Source: DATBHZ01 sp036557185 (GTDB lineage Bacteria; Actinomycetota; Acidimicrobiia; IMCC26256; JAENVU01). Taken from it: 14,626 nucleotides of DNA. The position numbers and the translations under genes are program-made. The first letter of the stretch is position 1. The number at the start of each line of letters is the position of its first letter. This document shows positions 1 through 7,259 of this stretch, one piece after another. The stretch is taken from assembly GCA_036557185.1 (NCBI GenBank), contig DATBHZ010000090.1:1-14626 (forward strand), in the 5' to 3' direction. The notes beneath the pieces are model-generated. The model did not search any database. It had not been told where the DNA came from and saw only the letters and a list, made by a program, of their open reading frames with translations.

Positions 1-129
1 TGGGTGAGCTCTCCGGCGTTCCAGCACGGTCATGCGGGTGCCGACCGGCCGGCGCCCCACGGGGGACCGGTCTCCGTGTCGTCCGAGCTGTGGTCGTACC
101 AGGTCGCAGGTGGCTCGCCCGGCAAATGA
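1..129 (+). CDS. Possible 3' end of a plus-strand gene (partial at window edge)
   Basis: A frame open from base 1 encodes 42 residues and stops at TGA 127-129. It reads WVSSPAFQHGHAG at the visible start and ends SYQVAGGSPGK. Most third codon positions are G or C, as in the real genes here, and it would end 12 bases before the convergent stop of the universal stress protein gene. Another plus frame is also open over this short stretch, so the call rests mainly on codon bias and layout. I recognise no family. Its true start lies left of the window. Confidence 0.4.
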   Translation, partial: WVSSPAFQHGHAGADRPAPHGGPVSVSSELWSYQVAGGSPGK

Positions 130-141
130 GCTGCGTGGTGC

Positions 142-594
142 CTACTCGCTCGTGACGATCACGGGGCACGACGCATTGCGGACCACGTAATCGGAGACCG
201 AGCCCAGCAGCGCGCGCTTGATACCGCCGCGTCCGCGCGATCCGATCAAGAGTGCACGCGCGGAACGGTCATCAGCGAGCGCGCAGAGCGCAGGTCCGGC
301 GTCACCCTCGATGACGATCGTCTCGACTCCGCTGACATCGGGACCGAGCGCGTCGGCCGTTCGCTCGACGGCCTGGTGCGCCGCATCGAGCGTCGAGGTG
401 CGGTGCGCGTCGTACTGCGCGGGAGTCATCGAAGGCCCCGCGTGCCCTGAGCCGTCGTAGGTCAGCGAGGGATCGAGGCCCTCCGCCACCGCTACGACGA
501 GGAGCTGGTCGGAAGGAGTGAGCAGTGCGACGCCGACCTTGGCTGCGTGTAAGGCCGTGTCGGACCCGTCGGTGCACACGATCGTGGTCGTCAT
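142..594 (-). CDS. Universal stress protein (UspA family)
   Basis: This is a 150-residue single-domain Usp, a cytoplasmic alpha/beta protein of the kind that binds ATP and helps cells survive starvation or stress. It starts MTTTIVCTDGSD, the usual first strand with the Asp that contacts nucleotide. It carries the full ATP-binding motif G-x2-G-x9-G-S at residues 118-132 (GSRG...LLGS), followed by the usual last strand CPVIVTS. Length fits single-domain members (about 140-160). The frame extends upstream past this ATG, but that part is low-complexity and overlaps the divergent gene, so I chose the ATG at 594. It diverges from the large membrane protein gene across about 40 bases, so the two probably share a control region. 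The physiological trigger cannot be read from sequence. Confidence 0.93.
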   Translation of the reverse strand: MTTTIVCTDGSDTALHAAKVGVALLTPSDQLLVVAVAEGLDPSLTYDGSGHAGPSMTPAQYDAHRTSTLDAAHQAVERTADALGPDVSGVETIVIEGDAGPALCALADDRSARALLIGSRGRGGIKRALLGSVSDYVVRNASCPVIVTSE

Positions 595-634
595 GGGCAC
601 AGTCTGCCAGCTGTATCCGGCTAGCGTCCGCGCC

Positions 635-3019
635 GTGACCTCGCAGACGGGCGCGGCTCCAGCCCCTGCGGCTCCCGCCCCGCCCGCGCCCGAGCCGGGC
701 CGGGCGCAGCCGGTGCAGCCCGAGCGCCGATCCAGCGACGTGGTCGTGCTCTGCATCGCCGCGCTCGGAGTGTTCGTCACCGGGCTCTGGGCGCAGGCCT
801 CCACCGACGTCGACAGGGACCTGTTCGCCGTCATGAACAATCTCCCGAACGCCTTCGACGGGGTTGCGCGGGCCTTTGCGTTCCTCGGCTCCCTCTGGTT
901 CGTGGTGATCGCCGTCGTGGTCCTGCTCCTGCTCCGATGGTTTCCTGCGGCACGCGATGCAGCCATCGGAGGTGCGGGCGCGTGGCTCGTCGCTACCGGG
1001 TTGAACGATCTCCTCGGCTCGCGTTCGGCGAGCTCACTCGGCATCACGGTTCGCACGGGCAGCGGTCCGTCGTTCCCCGCGGCCACGGTCGCCGTCGCCG
1101 CAGCGCTCGCGATGCTGGTTGCGCCCTACGTGGGCCGCCCGCTGCGCCGCGCGTTCGTTCTGGTCGTGCTCCTCGTCGCGGCATCAGCGATGTACCTCGG
1201 TACGGGACTGAGTTCCGACGTGCTCGGCGGCTTGTTCCTCGGCATCGCGTTCGGCGCTGCGTTGCACGCTGTGTTCGGCGCACCCCGTGGACGGCCCACG
1301 AGCACGCAGGTGGGGCACGCGCTCGGGGAGCTCGGGCTCACGCCGGTGAGCGTGTGGCCGTCGGAGGTCGTGGTCGCCCGCGCGACGGTCATGGATGCAG
1401 AGCTGACCGGAGGGCAGCCGGCCCGCGTGGTCGTGTACGGACGCGACCAACGCGACGGCCAGTTCACCGCGCGGCTGTGGCAGAAGATCATGTACAAGGC
1501 GCCCGGAGTCCCCGCGTTCGGGAGCCGCCTGCAGCAGGTGGAGCACATCGCCTACGGGCTCGTGCTCGGGGAGCAGGCAGGCGTCCGACTCCCGCGCCTG
1601 CTCAAGACGGGTGTCGGTGGACCGGATGCGGCCCTGCTCGTCACGAGCATCCAGACCGGCGGGCCCCTCGACGCGCTCGGTGACGGTCTCACCGACGATG
1701 TCCTGGCGTCCGCTTGGGAGGAGCTGCACCGCTTGCACGACGCCGGGGTGACGCACGGCGACCTCGGTCCCGGTCACCTCGTGCTCCAGAGTGACGGACG
1801 CGTGGCGTTCGTGGACCTCGGCTTCGCGCCGATCGGCAACTCCACCTACTGGCGCAACCGCGACGTCGCGACGTTGCTCGTCGTCACCAGCCGGCTCGTC
1901 GGGAACGAGCGCGCGATCGCGGCTGCCCTCCGCGTGATCGGGAAGGAGCCGTTGGGTGACGCGATACCGCTGATCCAACCAGCGGCGCTCCCGCATGCGG
2001 TGAGCCGCGCCGTTCCCCACGCGAGCAAGACCCTCAAGGAGCTCCGCTCCGACCTCGCGAAGGCCGCGGGAGTGGAAGACGTCGCGCCGCTCAAGATCAA
2101 GCGCCTGAGCCTCGTGAACATCGGGATGCTCGCCGGGGTGCTCCTCGCCCTCGCCATCGCGATCCCGAGCCTCGCGGACGTCAACTGGGCTTCGGTGCAG
2201 AAGGAGTTCACCAACGCGACCTGGGGGTGGGCGGCGCTCGCGCTGGTGCTGTACCCGCTCGTCCCGATGTCGTGGGCGACCGCGCTCATGGGCTGCGTCA
2301 ACGCCGACTTGCCGTTCGTGCCAACCACGCTGACGCAGCTCGCCTGCAGCTTCCTGAACCTGATCACCCCGAACGGCATCGGCGGAACCGCGCTCCAGCT
2401 CGACTACCTCCACCATCAGGACGTTCCGGTGACCTCCGGCGCGAGCGCGATGGTGCTCTCCACGGGCGTCGGTGGCGCAATCCAAGTCGCGCTGTTTGTC
2501 ATTGCTGCCGCAGTCACGGCGACGACGGTCGACGTGTCGCACAACGGTGGGAGCGTCACGCTCGGCGCGATCGCGCTCGTCGCGGCGCTGGTCGGTGTCG
2601 TGCTCTGGATCCCCAAGGTGCGCAACAAGGTGCTCCCGGCCGTGAAGCGCGCGGCGAGCGACATCTGGTCGGTGCTGCGGAATCCGAAGAAGGGAGTCCA
2701 GCTCTTCGGCGGCGATCTTGCCGGGAACCTCATCTATCCCGCGCTGCTCGGCCTGTGCCTCCTCGCGTTCGGGCAGTCGCTCTCTTTCGCCCAGCTCGTC
2801 GTCGTGCAGATCGGTGCCGGCATGCTCGGCGGTGTCGCTCCGGTGCCCGGGGGCATCGGCGTGCAGGAGGCGGCATTGACCGCAGGCCTCACGTCGTTCG
2901 GCATCCCGAGCAACCCCGCCCTCGCCACGGTCATCGTCTTCCGCGGCATCACCTTCGCCCTGCCGCCCATCGCCGGCTTCTTCACCCTCCACTGGCTCCG
3001 CCGGACGGGACACGCGTGA
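635..3019 (+). CDS. Three-part membrane protein: degenerate PAP2-like region, kinase-like domain, LPG-synthase/flippase-type membrane domain
   Basis: This is about 794 residues. A Pro/Ala-rich N-terminus (about 8-27) leads into a first membrane block (about 38-215) laid out like a PAP2 phosphatase. The PSGH-type site is PSFPAAT (145-151) and the last motif is YLGTGLSSDVLGG (187-199), so the catalytic Arg and His positions look lost. A soluble kinase-like part (about 235-450) has HGDL at 374-377 (catalytic-loop type) and VDLG with Asp394 (DFG type). From about 487 to the end lies a hydrophobic domain of the LPG-synthase TM / UPF0104 family, with typical LNLITPNGIGG and GGVAPVPGGIGVQEA segments. 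Related domains move or modify lipid-linked substrates; the substrate here is unknown, and no lysyl-transferase domain is visible. GTG 635 was chosen because it clears the divergent stress gene. An in-frame ATG at 593 would overlap that gene's start. The stop overlaps the first repeat mini-frame. Confidence 0.88.
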   Translation: MTSQTGAAPAPAAPAPPAPEPGRAQPVQPERRSSDVVVLCIAALGVFVTGLWAQASTDVDRDLFAVMNNLPNAFDGVARAFAFLGSLWFVVIAVVVLLLLRWFPAARDAAIGGAGAWLVATGLNDLLGSRSASSLGITVRTGSGPSFPAATVAVAAALAMLVAPYVGRPLRRAFVLVVLLVAASAMYLGTGLSSDVLGGLFLGIAFGAALHAVFGAPRGRPTSTQVGHALGELGLTPVSVWPSEVVVARATVMDAELTGGQPARVVVYGRDQRDGQFTARLWQKIMYKAPGVPAFGSRLQQVEHIAYGLVLGEQAGVRLPRLLKTGVGGPDAALLVTSIQTGGPLDALGDGLTDDVLASAWEELHRLHDAGVTHGDLGPGHLVLQSDGRVAFVDLGFAPIGNSTYWRNRDVATLLVVTSRLVGNERAIAAALRVIGKEPLGDAIPLIQPAALPHAVSRAVPHASKTLKELRSDLAKAAGVEDVAPLKIKRLSLVNIGMLAGVLLALAIAIPSLADVNWASVQKEFTNATWGWAALALVLYPLVPMSWATALMGCVNADLPFVPTTLTQLACSFLNLITPNGIGGTALQLDYLHHQDVPVTSGASAMVLSTGVGGAIQVALFVIAAAVTATTVDVSHNGGSVTLGAIALVAALVGVVLWIPKVRNKVLPAVKRAASDIWSVLRNPKKGVQLFGGDLAGNLIYPALLGLCLLAFGQSLSFAQLVVVQIGAGMLGGVAPVPGGIGVQEAALTAGLTSFGIPSNPALATVIVFRGITFALPPIAGFFTLHWLRRTGHA

Positions 3020-3191
3020 GCGAGCGTCCGCGAGGCGGGTGTCCCGCCGAGCAGCGAGCGTGGCCCGAGCGGCCTGGCCCGAAGGGCCGAGAGCGGGAAA
3101 CATGAGCGAGCGTCCGCGAGGCGGGTATCCCGCCGAGCAGCGAGCGTGGCCCGAGCGGCCCGGCCCGCAGGGCCGAGAGCGGGAAACATGA
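3016..3191 (+). other. Two 29-codon mini-frames, one per repeat, chained by 4-base stop/start overlaps
   Basis: Frame A runs from GTG 3016 to TGA 3103-3105 and frame B from ATG 3102 to TGA 3189-3191. Each encodes 29 residues beginning MSERPRGG and ending GRERET; they differ by Cys9/Tyr and Lys23/Gln. The GTG of A overlaps the stop of the membrane protein gene, the ATG of B overlaps the stop of A, and the ATG of the PPOX gene (3188) overlaps the stop of B, giving three NTGA junctions in a row. Because of the overlap the period is 86, not a multiple of three. This layout would allow translational coupling through the whole array. Whether the peptides are made is unknown, and two of the three copy differences change the protein, which argues against strong selection on the peptide. 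Confidence 0.35.
3017..3188. repeat. Two tandem copies of an 86-bp repeat with conserved hairpins
   Basis: Copy 1 covers 3017-3102 and copy 2 covers 3103-3188. The first five bases of a third copy (TGAGC) then run into the next gene. The copies differ at three sites only: G3041/A3127, T3075/C3161 and A3082/C3168. Each unit holds two short hairpins: GGCGGG/CCCGCC with a 3-base loop (3034-3048 and 3120-3134) and GGCCC/GGGCC with a 3-base loop (3076-3088 and 3162-3174). Two of the three differences fall exactly in the hairpin loops, and none changes a stem base of these hairpins. No T-tract follows, so this is not a standard terminator. It fills the whole gap between the membrane protein gene and the PPOX gene. 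It may belong to a dispersed REP-like family; that is inference. Confidence 0.95.
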
Positions 3192-3631
3192 GCACGCTCG
3201 AGGACGCGGTGGCGTTCGCTCGTACGACGCGGCAGTCGGTGCTGACGACGATTCGGCGTAACGGGCGTCCGCAGCTCTCGAACGTCGTGCACACGGTTGC
3301 CGACGACGGGATCATTCGCGTCTCGATCACCGCTGACCGCGCGAAGTATCACAATCTCTCGCGTGAGCCGTGGGCCGCGCTCTATGTCACGAGCGCGAGC
3401 TTCTTCGCCTATGCGGTGCTGGAATGCGACGTCACCTTGTCGTCCGTGGCCGCGCAGCCGGGCGACGAGGCGGTCGACGAGCTCATCGCGGTCTACAGGG
3501 CAGTGAGCGGTGAGCACGACGACTGGGACGCGTACCGGGCGGCCATGGTCTCGGACCGCCGGGTCGTTGCGCGGCTCGCGCCGACGCGGGCCTACGGCAT
3601 GGTGCCGCGATCGCCCGGCACCGCCTCCTGA
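3188..3631 (+). CDS. PPOX-class, probably F420-dependent oxidoreductase (pyridoxamine 5'-phosphate oxidase-like split barrel)
   Basis: This is 147 residues, the usual size for the small actinobacterial PPOX-class proteins (Rv1155-like) that bind coenzyme F420 or flavin in a split beta-barrel and act as cytoplasmic redox enzymes. The first strands read SVLTTIRRNGRPQLSNVV (17-34), and the cofactor-phosphate segment is SITADRAKYHNLSREPWAALYV (46-67, with Arg51 and Lys53). I chose ATG 3188 because residue 1 is followed directly by the family's N-terminal helix. A longer start at 3146 would translate repeat sequence. The start codon and the bases just upstream (GCGGGAAAC) are part of repeat copy 2, so a repeat supplies this gene's translation start region. 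It probably shares a transcript with the upstream membrane protein gene. The substrate is unknown, and F420 versus FMN cannot be settled by eye. Confidence 0.87.
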   Translation: MSTLEDAVAFARTTRQSVLTTIRRNGRPQLSNVVHTVADDGIIRVSITADRAKYHNLSREPWAALYVTSASFFAYAVLECDVTLSSVAAQPGDEAVDELIAVYRAVSGEHDDWDAYRAAMVSDRRVVARLAPTRAYGMVPRSPGTAS

Positions 3632-3653
3632 TCGCAGTCGAACGATCCGCGGT

Positions 3654-4205
3654 TCAGCTGCCGTTCGGGTCGGGGGCGATCTCGCCCCGCCCGGCGATGT
3701 GCAGATCCGCCGGCAAGCGGTAGCCGAGACGGCGCGCCACCGTCTCGAGATGCTCGCGCCAGACGGCGACCTTCTCGCGCTGCTGACCAGCCGTCCTCGG
3801 CAGCCTGGCGTAGCTGCGTGACGGAAGAGCGCTCGCCAGCGCGCGAAGGTACGCGTCCTCTTGGACATACGTGTGCGCGTACGGCTCGTGAATGCTGCGA
3901 AGGAACGTGTTGGCCGGCCTCAGCGCGAGGACACCGTGCTCGTACAGGGCGAACCGATGCTCGAGGGCCTGCATCTGCTGCTGCGCCTGTACACCTGTGA
4001 TCCGGCCCTCGCGGTATGCGCCCAAGATCGGTTCCGCGCCCTCGAGGAGATCGTTCACCCCGAGCCGCAGCGGCTCGACGTCGTGCAAGTAGGCGGCGAG
4101 CTCGGTGCGCGACACGGAGGACCGCGCCGACGAGCTGCCCGATGTGCACGCGCCGAGCGCGAGCAGGCAGCCGAGCAGCAGCACCGCGCGCACTCGATCG
4201 CTCAT
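3654..4205 (-). CDS. Small secreted lipoprotein of unknown function
   Basis: This is 183 residues. The N-terminus MSDRVRAVLLLGCLLALGAC has an Arg pair, a hydrophobic core and a lipobox LGAC (17-20), so Cys20 should be lipidated and the protein anchored on the outer face of the membrane. The mature part is mostly helical in look, rich in Ala, Arg, Leu and Glu, with a Gln-rich stretch (VQAQQQMQ) and repeated Tyr-Ala/His motifs (EPYAHTYVQEDAYLRALA). I recognise no enzyme motif or named family. ATG 4205 was chosen because it puts the signal peptide at the N-terminus; an in-frame GTG at 4247 would add 14 residues ahead of it. It diverges from the LuxR-family regulator across 80 bases and converges on the PPOX gene with 22 bases between stops. 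Confidence 0.72.
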   Translation of the reverse strand: MSDRVRAVLLLGCLLALGACTSGSSSARSSVSRTELAAYLHDVEPLRLGVNDLLEGAEPILGAYREGRITGVQAQQQMQALEHRFALYEHGVLALRPANTFLRSIHEPYAHTYVQEDAYLRALASALPSRSYARLPRTAGQQREKVAVWREHLETVARRLGYRLPADLHIAGRGEIAPDPNGS

Positions 4206-4285
4206 CCTTGCTGGATTACGGTGCTCGTCGTGCACGGGATTGCGCACGAGGTCGGGGCTGTGCCCGATGTGCTGCGCGCCAGGGT

Positions 4286-7156
4286 GTGAGCGGCGAGTCT
4301 CGTTCCGGTCGACCCATCGGCCGTGAGGCCGCCAGCACGCGCCTGAGAGGATCGCTGGACTTCGCCTCTGCCGACGCCTCCACCGTTGTGCTCATCAGCG
4401 GCGAAGCAGGTGTCGGCAAGACGCGCCTGCTGCACTCGCTGCTCGACGACGCCCGCGAGCGGTCCTGGACGGTCGGCCTAGGCCGTGCTCAGGATTACGA
4501 CTGCTGGGTCGCCTACTCGAGCCTGCAGACAATTCTCGGATCGATCGATGCGGGCGCGCTCGGGGCGGATGCCGCAGCTGCCCATTCGGAGCTCGTCGAC
4601 GCGTGCGCTCGCGTCGGCACCCGCGGTGGAGCTGCACGGGAAGCGGAGAACGCGACCCCTGCGGGCGTCGAGGTGTCCCCGCTCGTGACGGCGCTCCTGC
4701 GCGACGCGACACGGCGGGGCCCCACGCTGCTCGCCCTCGACGATGCACATCTCGCAGACGACGAGAGCCTTGGCGCGCTGGCGCTGTCGGTGCGTCACCT
4801 CGCGGCCTCACCGCTCGTGCTCGCGCTCACCGCCCGGCGTGATCGGATGACGTCCGATTCGACGTTCACCGCGACCGTCGGGCCCCTGCTCGAGGTCGGC
4901 ACGGTCGTGGACCTCGAGCCCCTCGACGAGGATCACACGGCGGAGCTCCTCGCCGCGGCCCTGGGCGGGGAGCCCGACGATCGACTCGTCGCGTACGTCT
5001 ACGCCGCAAGCAGCGGCAACCCGCTGTTCGCGCACGAGGCACTGGCCGCACTCCGCGAGAGTGATGCATTGCGCGTCGAACGCGGGCGGCACTATCTCGT
5101 CGGGGAGCAGACGTCGGGTGTCAGCCGGCGGGGGGCACTGCTCCACCGGGTGTTCCGCCAGGACGGCGACGCTCGCCGGCTCGCGCGTGCCATGTCGGCA
5201 CTGCGGCGCGTGCAGCTCGATCAGCTCGATCTCCTCGCCGAGGTGAGCGGCGTCGAGCCATCGCGCGCGCACGAGGCCTTCGACGGCTTGGTGAGGGCGG
5301 CGATCATCGTCCGCGACGAGACAGCCTGGTACGAGTTCGCGCACCCACTCGTCGCCGAGGTGCTGTACGAGGATCTCGGACCCGCCGAGCGCCGGCGCCT
5401 CCACCAGCGCGTCGGTGACCGTTTCGCATCACGAGAGAGCGGCTCCGGCATGAGCCCGCTCGAGCTGGCGACGCACGTCTCGGAGGCGGCGGTGCCCGGT
5501 GATCGGGAGGCGATCGACGTCGTGCTCGCCGCTGCCGCCACCACGCGCGACGCCGCTCCCGGCTCTGCCGCGCGTTGGTACCAGCGCGCGATCGAGCTGC
5601 TCCCACCGGAAGCGCCCGAGCGGGGAGGGCTCCACGCCGCGATGAACCTGGCGCTCTGGAAGGCCGGCCGCCCCGGGCAGGCCGTACGGGCAGGCAGGGT
5701 CGCGCTCGCCGCCCTCGCTCCGGGTGCCGAGCGAGATCGAACGCTCGGTGTGGTGGCGAGCGCGACCTATGCGATGGGCGCGTACGGCGAAGCGCTCGAG
5801 CTGCTCGACGCGGAGCTCGTCTCCGCCGTGGACCCCGCACCGTTCGTCGCGCTCCAGGCGCTCCTGCTCGCGCACCTCGGTGAAGGGGAACGGGCGGAGG
5901 CGTGCCGGGCCGAAGCTCGCCACCTCGCCGAGACGACAGGGATCGCAAGCAGGCTCACGACGTACGGGTTCCTGTTGTACGTGGACCAGGTGCTCGGTGA
6001 CGTGGCATCGCGGGAGGCCACCCTCGAGCCGTTCCTCGCCATGACCGAGGAACCCGAGGCGCGGCGCACTCCGGGCGTCGAGCTCGGTGCGCTCGAGTCC
6101 GCTGCCTATGTGCTTGCGACCGAAGGAGCCGTCACCGAGGCGACCGAGCTCCTCGAGCGCACCACACGTCGCGAGCGCGGTGCGGGTTGGAGTGACCTCG
6201 GCGGGCAGCGCGGGGTTGCCGCGGCGCACTGCGCCTACCACTCGGGTGCTTGGGACGACGCGCTCGACCTGATCAGGTCCACCGCGATCGGTCTCGAATG
6301 GAACGGACTGCGGAACAACGTTGCATGGCTCCGGATCCTCGAGGCGGAGATCCTCACGCATCGCGGCGAGCTCGACGATGCCCGCGAGCTGCTCGAAGAC
6401 CCGGTGAGTGCGCTCGAGTGCCGGCTCTCCGAGTATGCGCGCGCGCTGTGCCTCGGGCACATCGCGCTGATCCGCGGCGAGCACGAGCGCGCCCGCGATG
6501 CGATTGCTCGCGAGCGGACGCTGCTCGAGCGTTCGCGGATGCGGGTGCCGCTCTGCCGTGCGCTGGACCTCGGCGTCTCCGTGCACTTGGCGACCGGATC
6601 ACCTCGCGAAGCACAGGAGTGGGCTGACGCGCTCGAGCACGTGGCGGCATCGTCCCCTACGCCGGACCTGGTGCGCCTCTCAGAGATCGCGACCACCCGG
6701 ACACACGACGACCCGGCACCGGCAGCGCGGGCGCTGCTCTCGGCTCGCCGCGACGGCGCCCGTCTCAGCGAGGCGCGGGCCCACGCGGCGCTCGGCGCGA
6801 TCGGCTCCGACCCGCAGGGCAACCTCACCGCGGCATGGGAGCTGTTCGACTCGATGGGAGCAGTGGTCGCGACGCGGGAGGTCGCCGCGCAGGCCAAGCA
6901 GCGCGGCGTGCGTCTCCCGGCTCGCCGGCGCACGAGCGGCGCCCGGGGAGAGATCGTGCCGCTGACCGCTCGCGAGCAGGACCTCGTCAAGCTGGTTTCC
7001 CAGGGCTTGACGAACCGTTCGATCTCGCAGGTGCTGCACTACAGCCCCAAGACCGTCGAGATCTATCTCAGTCGGCTGTACAAGAAGGTCGGATGCCGCT
7101 CACGCGTGGAGCTCGTCGTCGCCGCTGAGCGGGGCGAGCTCGACGTGGCGGTGTGA
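4286..7156 (+). CDS. Large LuxR-family ATPase transcriptional regulator (LAL / MalT-like)
   Basis: This is 956 residues, typical of LAL regulators (about 850-1000). The N-terminus carries the usual PIGRE entry motif, then an AAA/STAND-type ATPase with Walker A GEAGVGKT at 39-46 and Walker B LLALDDAH with Asp152/Asp153. A long Ala/Leu/Glu-rich helical middle (about 400-880) looks like TPR-type repeats. The C-terminus is a LuxR/GerE DNA-binding domain from about residue 893: LTAREQDLVKLVSQGLTNRSIS, then HYSPKTVEIYLSRLYKKVGCRSRVELV. Such proteins act as ATP-dependent switches that bind DNA after sensing a ligand; the ligand here is unknown. GTG 4286 was chosen because it places the IGRE motif about ten residues in; the upstream frame is Arg/Ala-rich and runs over the divergent lipoprotein gene. 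Both key ATPase motifs look intact. The target is not evident; the divergent lipoprotein gene and the downstream reductase operon are the nearest candidates. Confidence 0.9.
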   Translation: MSGESRSGRPIGREAASTRLRGSLDFASADASTVVLISGEAGVGKTRLLHSLLDDARERSWTVGLGRAQDYDCWVAYSSLQTILGSIDAGALGADAAAAHSELVDACARVGTRGGAAREAENATPAGVEVSPLVTALLRDATRRGPTLLALDDAHLADDESLGALALSVRHLAASPLVLALTARRDRMTSDSTFTATVGPLLEVGTVVDLEPLDEDHTAELLAAALGGEPDDRLVAYVYAASSGNPLFAHEALAALRESDALRVERGRHYLVGEQTSGVSRRGALLHRVFRQDGDARRLARAMSALRRVQLDQLDLLAEVSGVEPSRAHEAFDGLVRAAIIVRDETAWYEFAHPLVAEVLYEDLGPAERRRLHQRVGDRFASRESGSGMSPLELATHVSEAAVPGDREAIDVVLAAAATTRDAAPGSAARWYQRAIELLPPEAPERGGLHAAMNLALWKAGRPGQAVRAGRVALAALAPGAERDRTLGVVASATYAMGAYGEALELLDAELVSAVDPAPFVALQALLLAHLGEGERAEACRAEARHLAETTGIASRLTTYGFLLYVDQVLGDVASREATLEPFLAMTEEPEARRTPGVELGALESAAYVLATEGAVTEATELLERTTRRERGAGWSDLGGQRGVAAAHCAYHSGAWDDALDLIRSTAIGLEWNGLRNNVAWLRILEAEILTHRGELDDARELLEDPVSALECRLSEYARALCLGHIALIRGEHERARDAIARERTLLERSRMRVPLCRALDLGVSVHLATGSPREAQEWADALEHVAASSPTPDLVRLSEIATTRTHDDPAPAARALLSARRDGARLSEARAHAALGAIGSDPQGNLTAAWELFDSMGAVVATREVAAQAKQRGVRLPARRRTSGARGEIVPLTAREQDLVKLVSQGLTNRSISQVLHYSPKTVEIYLSRLYKKVGCRSRVELVVAAERGELDVAV

Positions 7157-7247
7157 ACCTCGGCCGCGCACGGCAGGACCCAAAGGTGCGCGATCGTGCG
7201 ACACTGGACGCCCGCCGCGAGAAACCTGCGCGGGCAGCGATCGGGCC

Positions 7248-7254
7248 GGAGGAG
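7248..7254 (+). promoter_or_regulatory. Strong ribosome binding site deciding the reductase start
   Basis: GGAGGAG lies five bases before ATG 7260. An in-frame GTG at 7257 sits only two bases from it, so ATG 7260 is the better start. This is the clearest Shine-Dalgarno sequence in the window; most other genes here show weak ones or none. Confidence 0.75.
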
Positions 7255-7259
7255 TCGTG

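Noticed and set aside
2227..3105. Plus-strand open frame of 292 codons over the end of the membrane protein gene
   Set aside because: It is an out-of-frame shadow rich in Arg, Ala and Pro; the real frame there has clear family motifs. Its last 29 codons coincide with the first repeat mini-frame, which is described separately.
1184..3868. Minus-strand open frame of 894 codons
   Set aside because: It lies antisense to the membrane protein and PPOX genes, its translation is Arg/Glu/Asp-rich low-complexity text without motifs, and such frames are common on the opposite strand of high-GC genes.
5429..6586. Minus-strand open frame of 385 codons inside the LuxR-family gene
   Set aside because: It is antisense to a gene with clear ATPase and HTH domains; no start context or domain is visible.
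7210..7235. GCCCGC/GCGGGC hairpin upstream of the reductase as terminator or riboswitch
   Set aside because: The stem is six bases with a 14-base loop, no T-tract and no known riboswitch features; likely chance in high-GC sequence.
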